Positions 1-9,484 of a stretch of DNA of 51,797 bases are shown here, one piece after another. Position 1 is the first letter of the stretch; every line of letters starts with the position of its first letter. Source of the stretch: Thiorhodococcus mannitoliphagus (GTDB lineage: Bacteria > Pseudomonadota > Gammaproteobacteria > Chromatiales > Chromatiaceae); assembly GCF_010915725.1 (NCBI RefSeq), contig NZ_JAAIJR010000029.1, forward strand, positions 1-51,797, read 5' to 3'. The translations under genes were made by a program, and so were the position numbers. The notes beneath the pieces were generated by a model. The model saw only the letters and a program-made list of their open reading frames with translations, ran no database searches and had not been told where the DNA came from.

Positions 1-2
1 GC

Positions 3-869
3 CATGATGCGTTTCCTGAGATGCATAAGTGGCTTGCACGCTATCCCAAGAAGCCACATCAATGCAAGGCCGCACTCGGCGGAGACGCCGCCGCGCTCGA
101 CGAGAGCACCTGGTCACAGGGTTGCAGCTCAGTCGAGTCGCTCATCATCGAGCAGCTGCTCGGCATGCCAGTCGATGCCTGGCTTAGAGAGGTCATCGAC
201 CACGACAGCCTGAGGCACTGGGCGGAAACCACCGCAACGGGCCCCGCGCGGCTACTGAGATCCGTCATCGAATCGGACGAGTCGGCACTCGGGAGCTGCG
301 CAGTGGCTGCCTTGCCGGAGCTGGACAATGCTACCTTGGCCGCGTGCTTGATGGGGCCAGAGGCGGCAAGCTTCATCGCCCAGCCGCACTGGGGCGGCGA
401 GCCCCACGAGACCAGTCCGCTCAGCCGCCGCGCGGGATCTGCGCTCATCCGCGCACTCAGGGCGTCACACGGCAATGGGCTGCTCACCCGCTTGAGCGCG
501 CAGATCCTGGAGGTCGCGCAGCTGATGGTCGCGCTCAGACAGCCGGGGCCAGAGGACGCCGCACTCGCAAGCGACGCCGACGCGCCGATGCCCGGGGTCG
601 GCATGGGGTTGGCGGAGGCGGCGCGCGGTCGCCTGGTACACCTCGCGCGACTCGAAAACGACCGCGTCCTGGATTACCGCATCTTGGCCCCCACGGAATG
701 GAATTTTCACGCGCGCGGCCCCGTCGCCATGGGCCTGGCGGCAATGCCGGATTCCGAGGATGCCAGACTACGAAGGCGCGCCGAACTGCTGATCATGGCC
801 ATTGACCCCTGTGTCGCCTACGATCTCAGTCTCGTCTCCGACACGCCAAGGACTTGCGTCCCAGACTAA
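3..869 (+). CDS. hupK: HupK-like hydrogenase maturation protein (5' truncated)
   Basis: The frame is open to the window edge, so the N-terminus lies outside; 288 residues are visible. The protein looks like a degenerate [NiFe]-hydrogenase large subunit. Near the C-terminus a DPCVAYDL stretch stands where true large subunits have the DPCxxCxxH nickel ligands, so only one ligand-type Cys remains. HupK-type proteins are thought to act as scaffolds or chaperones in assembly of the Fe(CN)2CO/Ni site of uptake hydrogenases. The gene lies 113 bp upstream of hypC and points the same way, which supports the role. An internal ATG at 21 is probably not the start because the upstream codons stay open. 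Identification rests on the C-terminal motif and context; the family call is fairly secure, the symbol less so. Confidence 0.7.
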   Translation, partial: HDAFPEMHKWLARYPKKPHQCKAALGGDAAALDESTWSQGCSSVESLIIEQLLGMPVDAWLREVIDHDSLRHWAETTATGPARLLRSVIESDESALGSCAVAALPELDNATLAACLMGPEAASFIAQPHWGGEPHETSPLSRRAGSALIRALRASHGNGLLTRLSAQILEVAQLMVALRQPGPEDAALASDADAPMPGVGMGLAEAARGRLVHLARLENDRVLDYRILAPTEWNFHARGPVAMGLAAMPDSEDARLRRRAELLIMAIDPCVAYDLSLVSDTPRTCVPD

Positions 870-982
870 TCGACGCGATACAAATAGCACCAAGACTTAA
901 AGAGCAACAAGCGAGCGAGCGCACATCCTGAGCCCTATCCTTTGCGCCGCCCCCCGTCCGATGAATTCGCCGAGGTTTCACT

Positions 983-1242
983 ATGTGTCTCGCCATTCCC
1001 GCCCGCATCATCGAGATCGACCCCGCCACCGACATCGCTCAGGTCTCGCTGGGCGGAGTACGCAAGGAGATCTCGCTCGCTTTGGTCAACGACGCCCAGG
1101 TGGGCGACTATGTCCTCATCCACGTCGGCTATGCGCTGAACAAGCTGAGCGAGGAAGAGGCCGAGCAGACATTGGCGCTGATTCGCGAGATGGGCCTGCT
1201 GGAAGCGACCGAGGAAGAGGGCGCCACGCCTGGGGGCCAAGC

Positions 1243-1246
<4 letters not shown>
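983..1246 (+). CDS. hypC: Hydrogenase maturation chaperone HypC
   Basis: An 87-residue protein beginning MCLAIPARI, the HypC/HupF signature. The Cys directly after the initiator Met is the residue that binds HypD or the hydrogenase large-subunit precursor. HypC carries the Fe(CN)2CO moiety from HypD to the large subunit in the cytoplasm. The length is normal for the family. Its TGA overlaps the hypD ATG in an ATGA junction (1243-1246), so the two are probably translationally coupled. The acidic C-terminal tail is longer than in the smallest HypC proteins but not unusual. Confidence 0.95.
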
Positions 1247-2379
<1,133 letters not shown>

Positions 2380-2416
2380 GCAAGCGGCAAGCGCTGGCAC
2401 GGCATCGAGATTCGAC

Positions 2417-2591
2417 GAGCGAGGCTTCGCCTCAGACCGACGCGTCATGCCATCGGGATCGCTATCGTCGGTTCGATACCGATTCCGATAGCGATAGCGA
2501 TACCGATTCCGATACCGACGGTCTTGGATGATCGGACGCTTCGTCGAAATTTGACTCATCTGCAAGCATTTTGCGCCCTCAAGGATTCTAG
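2417..2591 (+). repeat. Dispersed repeat R2, copy 1 (hypD-hypE gap)
   Basis: One end carries the small hairpin GAGGCTTCGCCTC followed by AGACCGACGCGTCATGCC. The other end reads TTTGACTCATCTGCA then GCATTTTGCGCCCTCAAGG and closes with CTAG. Between the ends lies a run of CGATNC-type hexamers (about 2469-2515: CGATAC, CGATTC, CGATAG and so on). The same end modules occur inverted at 30170-30280 and 36248-36406. No protein is encoded. The repeat separates hypD from hypE, which are normally adjacent. Confidence 0.85.
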
Positions 2592-2600
2592 GACGACCGC

Positions 2601-3647
2601 ATGACCCAAAACCGACGCTTCCCCGTTCGACTCGATCTCAAGCAGGGCACGGTAGACATGAGCCATGGCTCTGGTGGGCGCGCCATGGCCCAGCTCATCA
2701 CCGAACTCTTTCACAGGTATTTGGACAACGCCCTGCTCGCCCAAGGCAACGATCAAGCACTCTTCAGCCCACCGCCGGGACGCCTGGTCATGAGCACGGA
2801 CGGGCACGTCATCTCGCCGCTGTTCTTCCCTGGCGGCAACATCGGCTCGCTTGCGGTACACGGCACACTCAATGATGTCGCCATGGCAGGCGCCAGACCG
2901 CTCTATCTGGCCGCGGCCTTCATCCTGGAAGAAGGCTTTCCGCTCGCGGACCTTGCGCGGATCGTGGAGAGCATGGCAGACACGGCCAATCAATGCGGGG
3001 TGCCCGTGGTCACCGGCGACACCAAGGTCGTCGAACGCGGCAAAGGCGACGGCGTCTTTATCACGACGACCGGGGTGGGCGTGGTTCCGGAGGGGATTCA
3101 TATCTCGGGCGATCTGGCCCAGCCGGGCGATGCCGTCTTAGTCAGCGGACAGATCGGCGACCATGGTGTCGCCATCCTCTCCAAACGCGAGAATCTCGGG
3201 TTCGAGACGGAGATTCTGTCGGACTCGGCGGCCCTGCATGAACTGGTGGCAGACATGGTCGCGGCGGTGCCGGAGATCCACTGTCTGCGCGACCCGACAC
3301 GCGGCGGAGTCGCGACCACGCTGAACGAACTCGCCCATCAATCCGGCGTCGGGATGCAGATCCGGGAGGAGGCTATCCCGGTCCGGCCCGAGGTCATGGC
3401 CGCCTGCGAGCTGCTCGGGCTAGATCCCTTGTACGTCGCCAATGAGGGAAAGCTCATCGCGATCTGTCCCGGGGACAGCGCCGAGCGCTTGCTGGCCGTG
3501 ATGCGCGCACACCCCAAGGGCAAGGACGCAGCCATCATCGGCGAGGTCGTCGAAGATGGGCTCAACTTCATCCAGATGGAGACGCGCTTTGGCGGGAGCC
3601 GTGTCGTCGATTGGCTGGCGGGCGAGCAGCTGCCGCGCATCTGCTGA
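2601..3647 (+). CDS. hypE: Hydrogenase maturation carbamoyl dehydratase HypE
   Basis: A 348-residue PurM/AIR-synthase-type protein. It has MSHGSGGRAM near residue 20 and ends in PRIC, the HypE C-terminal tail whose terminal Cys receives the carbamoyl group from HypF and is dehydrated with ATP to thiocyanate. NDVAMAGARP and TGDTKVVERG are ATP-binding motifs of the superfamily. It partners HypF (not in the window) and the HypC-HypD complex. The gene belongs to the hyp operon but is 221 bp from hypD because repeat R2 sits between them, so expression may depend on readthrough of that repeat or on a promoter in it. Confidence 0.95.
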   Translation: MTQNRRFPVRLDLKQGTVDMSHGSGGRAMAQLITELFHRYLDNALLAQGNDQALFSPPPGRLVMSTDGHVISPLFFPGGNIGSLAVHGTLNDVAMAGARPLYLAAAFILEEGFPLADLARIVESMADTANQCGVPVVTGDTKVVERGKGDGVFITTTGVGVVPEGIHISGDLAQPGDAVLVSGQIGDHGVAILSKRENLGFETEILSDSAALHELVADMVAAVPEIHCLRDPTRGGVATTLNELAHQSGVGMQIREEAIPVRPEVMAACELLGLDPLYVANEGKLIAICPGDSAERLLAVMRAHPKGKDAAIIGEVVEDGLNFIQMETRFGGSRVVDWLAGEQLPRIC

Positions 3648-3767
3648 TCAGACGCGGCCAGCCGAGCGAGATGCAACCCATTTGGCTGGGCGTATGGATC
3701 TTTCGACCACTTTTGTACTATCGTCTCGGCTCCCATGCATGACTAGAAACAAGATGAGGACCGTAAA

Positions 3768-4226
3768 ATGACAAGAATGCTGGTTAATTCCGCGCTCGCG
3801 GCACTGCTGGGAACCTCCATGGGGATGGCGATGGCATCTGAGATGGCAACGCCGGATGAGGCCAAGGCGATGTCGCAAAAGGCCCAGGCCGCCGTCAATG
3901 AGATGGGCAGCGAGGAGGCCTTCGTCGCGTTCGCAGCCGACGATGGCGGCTTCAAGGAAAAAGACCTCTACGTCTTCTGCATGGACATGGATGGCGTCAT
4001 GCTCTCCCATGCCATGAAGCCCGAGCTGGTCGGCAAGAATCTGCTCGCTTTCAACAAGTATGGCGACGAGCTGTTCGCAGAGATGATCGAGGTCGCCAAG
4101 GCGTCCGGTGAGGGCTGGGTCGACTACAAGTGGCCTTATCCCGGCAGCGATGAGATCCGCGAAAAGACGAGCTACGTCATCACCAACGACGAGGGCTTCT
4201 TCTGCGGCGTCGGCGCCTACAAGTAG
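3768..4226 (+). CDS. Secreted single-Cache-domain protein
   Basis: A 152-residue protein with an N-terminal signal peptide (roughly residues 1-23, ending GMAMAS). The rest looks like one single-Cache domain: FAADDGGFKEKDLYVFCMDMDG, then GKNLLAFNKYGDELFAEMI, a GWVDYKWPYPG loop, and a final YVITNDEGFFCGVGAY strand. Free-standing Cache proteins of this type are periplasmic ligand binders of uncertain role, often near chemotaxis or signalling genes; none is seen here. GAGG before the ATG is a fair ribosome binding site. A strong intrinsic terminator follows, so this is probably a single-gene unit. Confidence 0.75.
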   Translation: MTRMLVNSALAALLGTSMGMAMASEMATPDEAKAMSQKAQAAVNEMGSEEAFVAFAADDGGFKEKDLYVFCMDMDGVMLSHAMKPELVGKNLLAFNKYGDELFAEMIEVAKASGEGWVDYKWPYPGSDEIREKTSYVITNDEGFFCGVGAYK

Positions 4227-4243
4227 AGATCCGCAACGCGATG

Positions 4244-4275
4244 ATAGGCACCGCAACGCGGTGCCTATTTTCTCC
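4244..4275 (+). terminator. Rho-independent terminator after the Cache gene
   Basis: A perfect 11-bp stem, ATAGGCACCGC paired with GCGGTGCCTAT, with a 3-nt AAC loop (4244-4268), followed by TTTTCT. It lies 18 bp after the stop codon. Confidence 0.85.
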
Positions 4276-4446
4276 CCGCCAGATCAGGCACGCCTTCTTC
4301 CGCGAAGCTGGATGGGCAAGCCAACCAGCCTGTCACCGACCTCCCAGCCACCTCAGCGAGGCGAGTGACCATCCTGCGGATGATCGGCCCGCTGCGAGCC
4401 CGCGCGAATACCTGTCAACCCTAGATCGAGCAGCCAGCTTGCAGGG

Positions 4447-4570
4447 CTCAACACCTATCGGTTTCCCGAAATCAACCGGAACAGCCGCTCCAAGCCTGCG
4501 TCGCCAGGCCATCCTGGCCTGGTTTGCCAGGGCTGGAAGCCCTGGCTACATAAGGCTGATAGGTGGTGAG
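4447..4570 (-). mobile_element. MITE-like element R3, copy 1
   Basis: A 124-bp element with inverted ends of the form CTCAMCACCTATCGG and two internal palindromes (CCAGGGCTTCCAGCCCTGG and a GGCCAGGATGGCC hairpin). It is flanked by near-identical 10-bp direct repeats, GCTTGCAGGG (4437-4446) and GCTTCCAGGG (4571-4580), which look like a target-site duplication. The second copy, at 33058-33181, is inverted and the same length. It has no coding capacity. The rest of the 4227-4842 gap holds the terminator at 4244, element R1 copy A and otherwise nothing recognised. Confidence 0.8.
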
Positions 4571-4741
4571 GCTTCCAGGGTTAGGCGATTGCAAGAAGAT
4601 CTCATAGCAGCTGGCGCCGGATCGCGGCCTGCCTTCAAGGAGCACCGGCGGGAGCATAGCCGTGCTATGGGGACCTCGGTGCGACACCGAAGGCGGGCCT
4701 CGAGACAAGTCAGCGGGGATGGGCTTTGACAGAAATCGACC

Positions 4742-4846
4742 TAAGAAAGTGTCCATCAATTGTTTCGCGATGCGAGCGATGCCGCCCGAAATCCCCCCTA
4801 GCCCCCCTTTGCGAAAGGGGGGAAGTTGTTGATGGACGATTTCTAA
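4742..4846 (+). mobile_element. MITE-like element R1, copy A
   Basis: A 99-bp palindromic element (4745-4843) flanked by TAA on both sides. Terminal inverted repeats are GAAAGYGTCCATCAA-like, and the core is a G/C hairpin (CCCCCCTTTGCGAAAGGGGGG-type). Its right edge supplies the TAG stop codon of the XRE gene on the minus strand (4843-4845). About 60 bp of left flank (around 4683-4741, GGGCCTCGAGAC and GAAATCG) resembles the left flank of copy D at 32740-32800, so the two loci share more than the element. Confidence 0.85.
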
Positions 4847-5208
4847 GACTCTTCGAGGGGCTCAGCGGTTTCTGGCGCCGAGCCCAACTCGGTTTCCGCC
4901 GCAGCGAGCTTCAAAATGCTTTGCTGGCCACGTTCATCCGTCAGCCGGAAGTAGTCGATCAACTGCCGCTCTTGCGCAGAGAGCGGATCCTTGTCATCGA
5001 GGCAGAGCAGATAGGTCGGCGTGACTGTGCCGAGCGCCATGGCTAACTCTTGCGCCTCTTCCAGGCCCATTCTGCGGATTCCCTGCTCGTAGTTGCTGAT
5101 CCTGGATTTCGAGAGTGCGTTGGTTCGGGCTGAAAGATCAGCGAGGCTGAACTTTTGCTCTTGCCTGGCCGCGCGCAGGCGCTGACCGATGCGTTTGGTG
5201 AGATCCAT
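4843..5208 (-). CDS. XRE-family helix-turn-helix regulator
   Basis: A 121-residue protein from MDLTKRIGQRLR. An HTH_3/Cro-CI domain spans about residues 5-65 (LRAARQEQKFSLADLSARTN, then SKSRISNYEQGIRRMGLEEA). The C-terminal part (DPLSAQERQLIDYFRLTDERGQQSIL) resembles the tail of phage-type repressors, but no protease residues are visible. An upstream in-frame ATG at 5259 is possible. The ATG at 5208 is preferred because it starts directly before the HTH domain as in relatives, although its Shine-Dalgarno is poor. The stop codon lies in the end of element R1 copy A, so the native C-terminus may have been changed by insertion. Target genes are unknown. Confidence 0.75.
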   Translation of the reverse strand: MDLTKRIGQRLRAARQEQKFSLADLSARTNALSKSRISNYEQGIRRMGLEEAQELAMALGTVTPTYLLCLDDKDPLSAQERQLIDYFRLTDERGQQSILKLAAAETELGSAPETAEPLEES

Positions 5209-5399
5209 AGTGGTGTCGTTGATAAGCCTATTCGTTGATTCGAAAAAGTCCTGTCGCATAGGCAATACGAAAGCGGGTCCCTGGCCGGGACCGCACACAC
5301 ATCCGTTATGCGGAAACTCACGTACCGCCGAGCCCTCCTGCGCGAGCCATCTCAGGGCTCGCGGGGGCTGGCTGTCCAGACATGCTCACCGGCCAAGCA

Positions 5400-6377
5400 C
5401 TAGCCTAGGTAAGCATCTTCCCATTCGGCGTCGCCGACAGTCTGAGGTGGCGCCTCGACAACCCGATCCGCGAACACCCGATCGAGCGTCTTCATGAAGC
5501 ACTTAGTTTGTGGGGAAAGAAACTTCCCGCGGCGCTGCACAATACCGTAACTGCGCTTGGGGAAATACTGCCCGATGGGGATGACACCCAGGTTCTCCTT
5601 CCCTGTAAGACAGACGTCGGTCACGATCGAGATGCCGAGGCCGAGTTCGACATACTTCTTGATCACTTCCCAGCCGCCGGCCTCCATGGTGACTCGGTAG
5701 CCGAGATTATGCTGCTTGAACACGAGGTCAACCAGGCGCCAGGTACTGAGGTGCCGCGGCGGCAGGATCAGCCCGTAAGGCGCGATGTCCTCCAGGGTCA
5801 CCGACTTCTTGTCGGCCAGTGGATGCTCCTTCGGCGTGATCAAGGCTGGCTGATAGGTCACGAAGGGCCGGTAGGTGATGTCGTCCGGCACCTCCAACAT
5901 GGAGCCGACCGCCAGATCGACCTCATCCGCCCGCAGCATGGCGAGACCGTCACGCCCTGTCACGTTATGCAGCTTGAGTTCGATGCCCGGATACTGCTCC
6001 ACGAAAGCACTCACCGGATCAGGCAAGATGTAGAGAATCGTTGATTCGCCGGCTGCGATGTTCAGCACACCCTGATCAACCCGACCGCATTGCGTTGCAA
6101 AGGTATCGTGGAGCTTATCCATACCTTCCACAAGGGGTTCTGCCATTTGGAAGAGCAGGTCGCCCTCGGGCGTGAGCTTGATCTTCGGACCACGCCGCTC
6201 GAACAAGACCGTCCCGAACTCCCGCTCCAGCGCCTGAATCTGCAAGGAAACCGTGGGCTGACTGAGAAAGATCTTCTCCGCCGCCGCGCTCACACTGCCT
6301 GTCCTCGCGGCGTGGCAGAAGGCCCGCAGCTGCTTCAGACGATTTTGTTTATAGTGGATTTGGGATCCTGAGCCCAC
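5400..6377 (-). CDS. LysR-family regulator (CysB/CbbR-like)
   Basis: A 325-residue LysR-type regulator. The winged HTH covers about residues 13-75 (LKQLRAFCHAARTGSVSAAA, SQPTVSLQIQALE). It is followed by a periplasmic-binding-protein-like effector domain (LNIAAGESTILYILPDPVSAF to the end). Subfamily is unsure: the IQALEREFG region looks CbbR-like, and the effector domain (ITPKEHPLA, GLGISIVTD) is shared with CysB-type proteins. It lies alone between an XRE gene and tatC. No RuBisCO or sulfate genes are next to it, so its target cannot be read from context. Confidence 0.8.
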   Translation of the reverse strand: MGSGSQIHYKQNRLKQLRAFCHAARTGSVSAAAEKIFLSQPTVSLQIQALEREFGTVLFERRGPKIKLTPEGDLLFQMAEPLVEGMDKLHDTFATQCGRVDQGVLNIAAGESTILYILPDPVSAFVEQYPGIELKLHNVTGRDGLAMLRADEVDLAVGSMLEVPDDITYRPFVTYQPALITPKEHPLADKKSVTLEDIAPYGLILPPRHLSTWRLVDLVFKQHNLGYRVTMEAGGWEVIKKYVELGLGISIVTDVCLTGKENLGVIPIGQYFPKRSYGIVQRRGKFLSPQTKCFMKTLDRVFADRVVEAPPQTVGDAEWEDAYLG

Positions 6378-6508
6378 GGTCTTGTAGTCCTAAACACCAT
6401 CAAGTTAGTCACTGACTACGCATAATAGTCATTGACGGAGACAATATCTCCCCCATCAAGACCACAGGCATCAAAATTCCGCACACTTTGCCAATCAGCT
6501 CACAGTCG

Positions 6509-7633
6509 TCAGTCGTCCATCTGACCAAGGACGTTCCGCGCCACACGTCGCTGATCGGCGTCCCCTTCCTCCAAGACTTCGTACAGCAATTGACGCGCCG
6601 CGAAATCGTTATCGAGGTCACGCAACTTGTTCGCGCGAATGATCTTGTCCTCGACTGGGTCGACCGCTGGAACAGCCTCTTGCGGCGGCACCGACCGCGC
6701 CTCCCTTGAGGCTTCCTCATCCATGAGGTCCAGCTCGGCCTCCATCTCCTCGTCGGTCATCGGCCGCCAAGCATCCGCAGCGACAACCTTGGAGGCGGGC
6801 GCGGGAGCACTGCCGGCCCTCGGCGAAGCGCTGCCCTGCCCCCCAGCAGACGCCGGCGCGGCGGCCCCCGTCTCGACATCCGCGCCTGAGCCGCGCTGAC
6901 GCAGGAGCAGCTTGGAGAGCAGGATGCCAACTTCGAACAGCATCCACATGGGAAGCGCGAGCAGGGTCTGCGAGATGACGTCCGGCGGGGTCAGGAACAT
7001 GCCCACGACGAAGACGCCGACGATGACGTAAGGACGCTTTCTGGCCAGCGCCGCAGGTGAAGTCGCCCCGACCAGGACCAGCAGAATGGTGGCGATCGGA
7101 ATCTGAAAGGCCACGCCGAAGGCGAAGAACAGCGTCAGCACGAAGTCCAAATAGGCCGCGATATCCGTCATCATCTCGACGCCTTCCGGCGTCGTGGCGG
7201 TCAGGAAAGCGAACACCAGCGGGAAGACGACAAAGTAGGCGAAGGCCATCCCGAGGTAGAACAGGAGGATGCTCGACGCCAGCAGGGGCACGGCCAAGCG
7301 CTTTTCATGCTGATACAGCCCTGGCGCAACAAAGGCCCAGAGCTGATACAGCAGATAGGGCATCGCGATGAAGATCGCCGCAACCAGGGCGAGCTTGAAG
7401 GGTGTCAGAAAGGGCGAAGCCACTTGCGTGGCGATCATGGTGCTCCCCTCTGGCAACTGCGCCAGAAGCGGAGAGGCGATGTAGGTGTAGAGGCTGTTGG
7501 CAAAGGGAAAGAGCACCAACGCGATGACACCAACCGCAATCAGCATCCGAATCAGGCGATCACGCAGCTCGACTAGATGCGAGATGAAGGGCTGTTCGGC
7601 CCCAGGATCATCAGGTTGCATCGTAGAAGACAT
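6509..7633 (-). CDS. tatC: Twin-arginine translocase subunit TatC with C-terminal extension
   Basis: A 374-residue protein. Residues 1-255 are a normal Tat[16 protein letters not shown] before TM1, six hydrophobic segments, [14 protein letters not shown], and [10 protein letters not shown] before TM5-6. TatC is the inner-membrane receptor for twin-arginine signal peptides. About 120 residues follow that ordinary TatC lacks: an Ala/Pro/Ser linker, an acidic stretch ([13 protein letters not shown]), and a helical tail ([18 protein letters not shown], then [18 protein letters not shown]). The tail resembles the FimV C-terminal domain. tatA and tatB are not beside it. hisE lies 284 bp upstream, with no coding sequence recognised between. 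Confidence 0.92.
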   Translation of the reverse strand: MSSTMQPDDPGAEQPFISHLVELRDRLIRMLIAVGVIALVLFPFANSLYTYIASPLLAQLPEGSTMIATQVASPFLTPFKLALVAAIFIAMPYLLYQLWAFVAPGLYQHEKRLAVPLLASSILLFYLGMAFAYFVVFPLVFAFLTATTPEGVEMMTDIAAYLDFVLTLFFAFGVAFQIPIATILLVLVGATSPAALARKRPYVIVGVFVVGMFLTPPDVISQTLLALPMWMLFEVGILLSKLLLRQRGSGADVETGAAAPASAGGQGSASPRAGSAPAPASKVVAADAWRPMTDEEMEAELDLMDEEASREARSVPPQEAVPAVDPVEDKIIRANKLRDLDNDFAARQLLYEVLEEGDADQRRVARNVLGQMDD

Positions 7634-7917
7634 GCTCAGTGCCGCTCATCGTGGAAGATTCGGGAAAGTTTAGTCGTTCCGTCAGCACGCGCATCCAGGC
7701 GCGAAAGCCGCGGGTCATTGTCATGAAAGACGGATGGATGATCCTGTCAGTCGCGGGTCGCGGATAGGTTGCGCTTGCGAGCGAGATCGCGCCCCATTGG
7801 CCGACCCTGAAGAGCACCGCCATCCGGACGCCCACACCATTAGGTAATCATACCCTACTCACCACGCCATCAGTCGCGACAACAGCCAGATCGCGCCCCG
7901 AAGTAGGTGTCGACTCG

Positions 7918-8238
7918 CTATCGCTGGCCGCGATTCGCCTTCTCCTCAAGACCGGAGAGGCCGAAGCGCCGCTCGAGTTCGGCAAGCACCTGCGCCGGGC
8001 CAAGCCCTTGATGGGCGAGCAGCACGAGCGTGTGGAACCAGAGATCGGCCACTTCGTAAAGAATCTTGTCGGGGTCGCCGTCTTTGGCGGCCATCACGGT
8101 CTCGGTGGCCTCCTCGCCGATCTTCTTCAGGATCGCATCGAGACCCTTGCCGTAAAGTTTGGCCACATAGGAGCTGTCAGGGTCCGCGCGCTTGCGCGCT
8201 TCCAAGACCTCAGCGAGACGCTCGAGTGTATCGCTCAT
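7918..8238 (-). CDS. hisE: Phosphoribosyl-ATP pyrophosphatase HisE
   Basis: A 106-residue MazG-like pyrophosphatase that hydrolyses phosphoribosyl-ATP to phosphoribosyl-AMP in histidine synthesis. The signature [15 protein letters not shown] supplies the metal-binding acidic residues, and [15 protein letters not shown] is the second conserved helix. Length is normal for a stand-alone HisE. It follows hisI by 16 bp and is surely co-transcribed with it. The 7634-7917 gap downstream, before tatC, is empty of recognisable genes. Confidence 0.95.
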   Translation of the reverse strand: MSDTLERLAEVLEARKRADPDSSYVAKLYGKGLDAILKKIGEEATETVMAAKDGDPDKILYEVADLWFHTLVLLAHQGLGPAQVLAELERRFGLSGLEEKANRGQR

Positions 8239-8254
8239 TTAGACGCCTCCCGGC

Positions 8255-8659
8255 TCAGACCTTGTTGTAGATGGCGTCTGGATGCTTGAGGACAGGGGCA
8301 ATCTCGCGCCAACGGCCCTCAGCATCCAGCTCGCGGTAGAAGCAATTGTGGCGCCCCGTGTGGCAAGCGATACCCCCCTTCTGCTCGACCTCCAGAAGCA
8401 CCACATCGGCGTCACAGTCGAGACGCAGCGCCCGCACCAGCTGCTGGTGCCCGGACGCTTCACCCTTGTGCCAGAGCTTCCCGCGCGAACGAGACCAATA
8501 GACCGCGTGGCCTGTCTCGCGGGTCAGCCGCAGGGCATCGCGATTCATCCAGGCCATCATGAGGATGATGCCCGTGTCTTTCTCTTGGGCGATGGCGGGC
8601 ACCAGCCCATCGGCATCCCATTTGATGGCATCGAGCCAGGCGTCGCTCATGTCGGACAC
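8255..8659 (-). CDS. hisI: Phosphoribosyl-AMP cyclohydrolase HisI
   Basis: A 134-residue protein with the HisI core: [50 protein letters not shown], and [15 protein letters not shown] carrying the zinc-binding Cys/His residues. It opens the adenine ring of phosphoribosyl-AMP in step 3 of histidine synthesis. It is separate from HisE, as in many proteobacteria. The start may be the second Met (MSDAWLDA, 8650), since the first three codons repeat the sequence MSD. hisA ends 30 bp upstream, so no hisF lies between them. Confidence 0.95.
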   Translation of the reverse strand: MSDMSDAWLDAIKWDADGLVPAIAQEKDTGIILMMAWMNRDALRLTRETGHAVYWSRSRGKLWHKGEASGHQQLVRALRLDCDADVVLLEVEQKGGIACHTGRHNCFYRELDAEGRWREIAPVLKHPDAIYNKV

Positions 8660-8689
8660 TCGTGTCGAATCAGTGAAGCCAACGCAAGC

Positions 8690-9433
8690 TCAAGAGGCCG
8701 CGCTCAGGCTGTCGGCGAGCTGCTGACCAGCGGCGAAGTCCAGGGTGCCCTCGTAGATGGCGCGCCCCGTGATCGCACCGGAGATACCGCAAGCGGCGAC
8801 CTCGGCCAGCGCGCGAACATCCGCAATGCTGGTGATGCCCCCCGAGGCGACGACCGGGGTGGCGATGGCCGACGCGAGCGCCTTGGTCGCCTCGATGTTC
8901 GGCCCGCTCAGCATGCCGTCGCGCCCGATGTCGGTGTAGACGATCGCGGAGACACCGTCACCCTCGAAGCGCCTTGCCAGCTCATCGACGCGATGCGGCG
9001 TAATCTCCGCCCAGCCATTGATGGCCACCTGGCCGTCCTTTGCGTCGAGTCCAACGATAATGTGCCCGGGGAAGGCCTTGCAGGCACGACCGACAAGCTC
9101 AGGATCCTTGACCGCCTGGGTGCCGATGATGCAGAAGCTCACGCCGGCCTCGAGGTAGGCCTCGATGGTCGCCTCATCCCGAATACCGCCGCCGACCTGG
9201 ATCGGCAGGTCCGGATAGGCCGCCGCAATACCGCGAATGGCATCGCCGTTCACCGGCTCACCGGCAAAGGCCCCGTTGAGGTCGACCAGATGGAGGCGAC
9301 GCGCCCCCGCGCGCACCCAACGCCCCGCCATCTCGACCGGGTCGTCGGAGAAGACGGTCTCGTCGTCCATGCGCCCCTGACGCAACCGCACGCAACATCC
9401 GTCTTTCAGATCGATCGCAGGAATCAATAGCAC
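8690..9433 (-). CDS. hisA: ProFAR isomerase HisA
   Basis: A 247-residue (beta/alpha)8-barrel protein, full length. It starts [12 protein letters not shown] with the catalytic Asp after AI, and has the phosphate-binding motifs GGGIR and ASGGITS in the two halves of the barrel. [12 protein letters not shown] carries the second catalytic Asp. It isomerises ProFAR to PRFAR, the HisF-HisH substrate. It is 51 bp from hisB and 30 bp from hisI, so neither hisH nor hisF can fit on either side, unlike the usual hisBHAF order. Confidence 0.95.
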   Translation of the reverse strand: MLLIPAIDLKDGCCVRLRQGRMDDETVFSDDPVEMAGRWVRAGARRLHLVDLNGAFAGEPVNGDAIRGIAAAYPDLPIQVGGGIRDEATIEAYLEAGVSFCIIGTQAVKDPELVGRACKAFPGHIIVGLDAKDGQVAINGWAEITPHRVDELARRFEGDGVSAIVYTDIGRDGMLSGPNIEATKALASAIATPVVASGGITSIADVRALAEVAACGISGAITGRAIYEGTLDFAAGQQLADSLSAAS

Positions 9434-9484
9434 CTGTCAGTACTCTCTTGGGTCATCAATGGATGGACAAGGCACAAAGCCGAC

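Noticed and set aside
2469-2515. Hexanucleotide run considered as a CRISPR or VNTR coding repeat
   Set aside because: Units of 6 bp without spacers rule out CRISPR; the frames through it (Asp-Ser or Arg-Tyr runs) are short and have no start signals.
7611-7835. Possible small gene between hisE and tatC where tatA would be expected
   Set aside because: The translation has no N-terminal membrane helix or amphipathic FGxxK motif of TatA/TatB and overlaps the tatC start.
8282-9430. A 382-codon plus-strand frame across hisI and hisA
   Set aside because: Antisense shadow of two enzymes with clear motifs.
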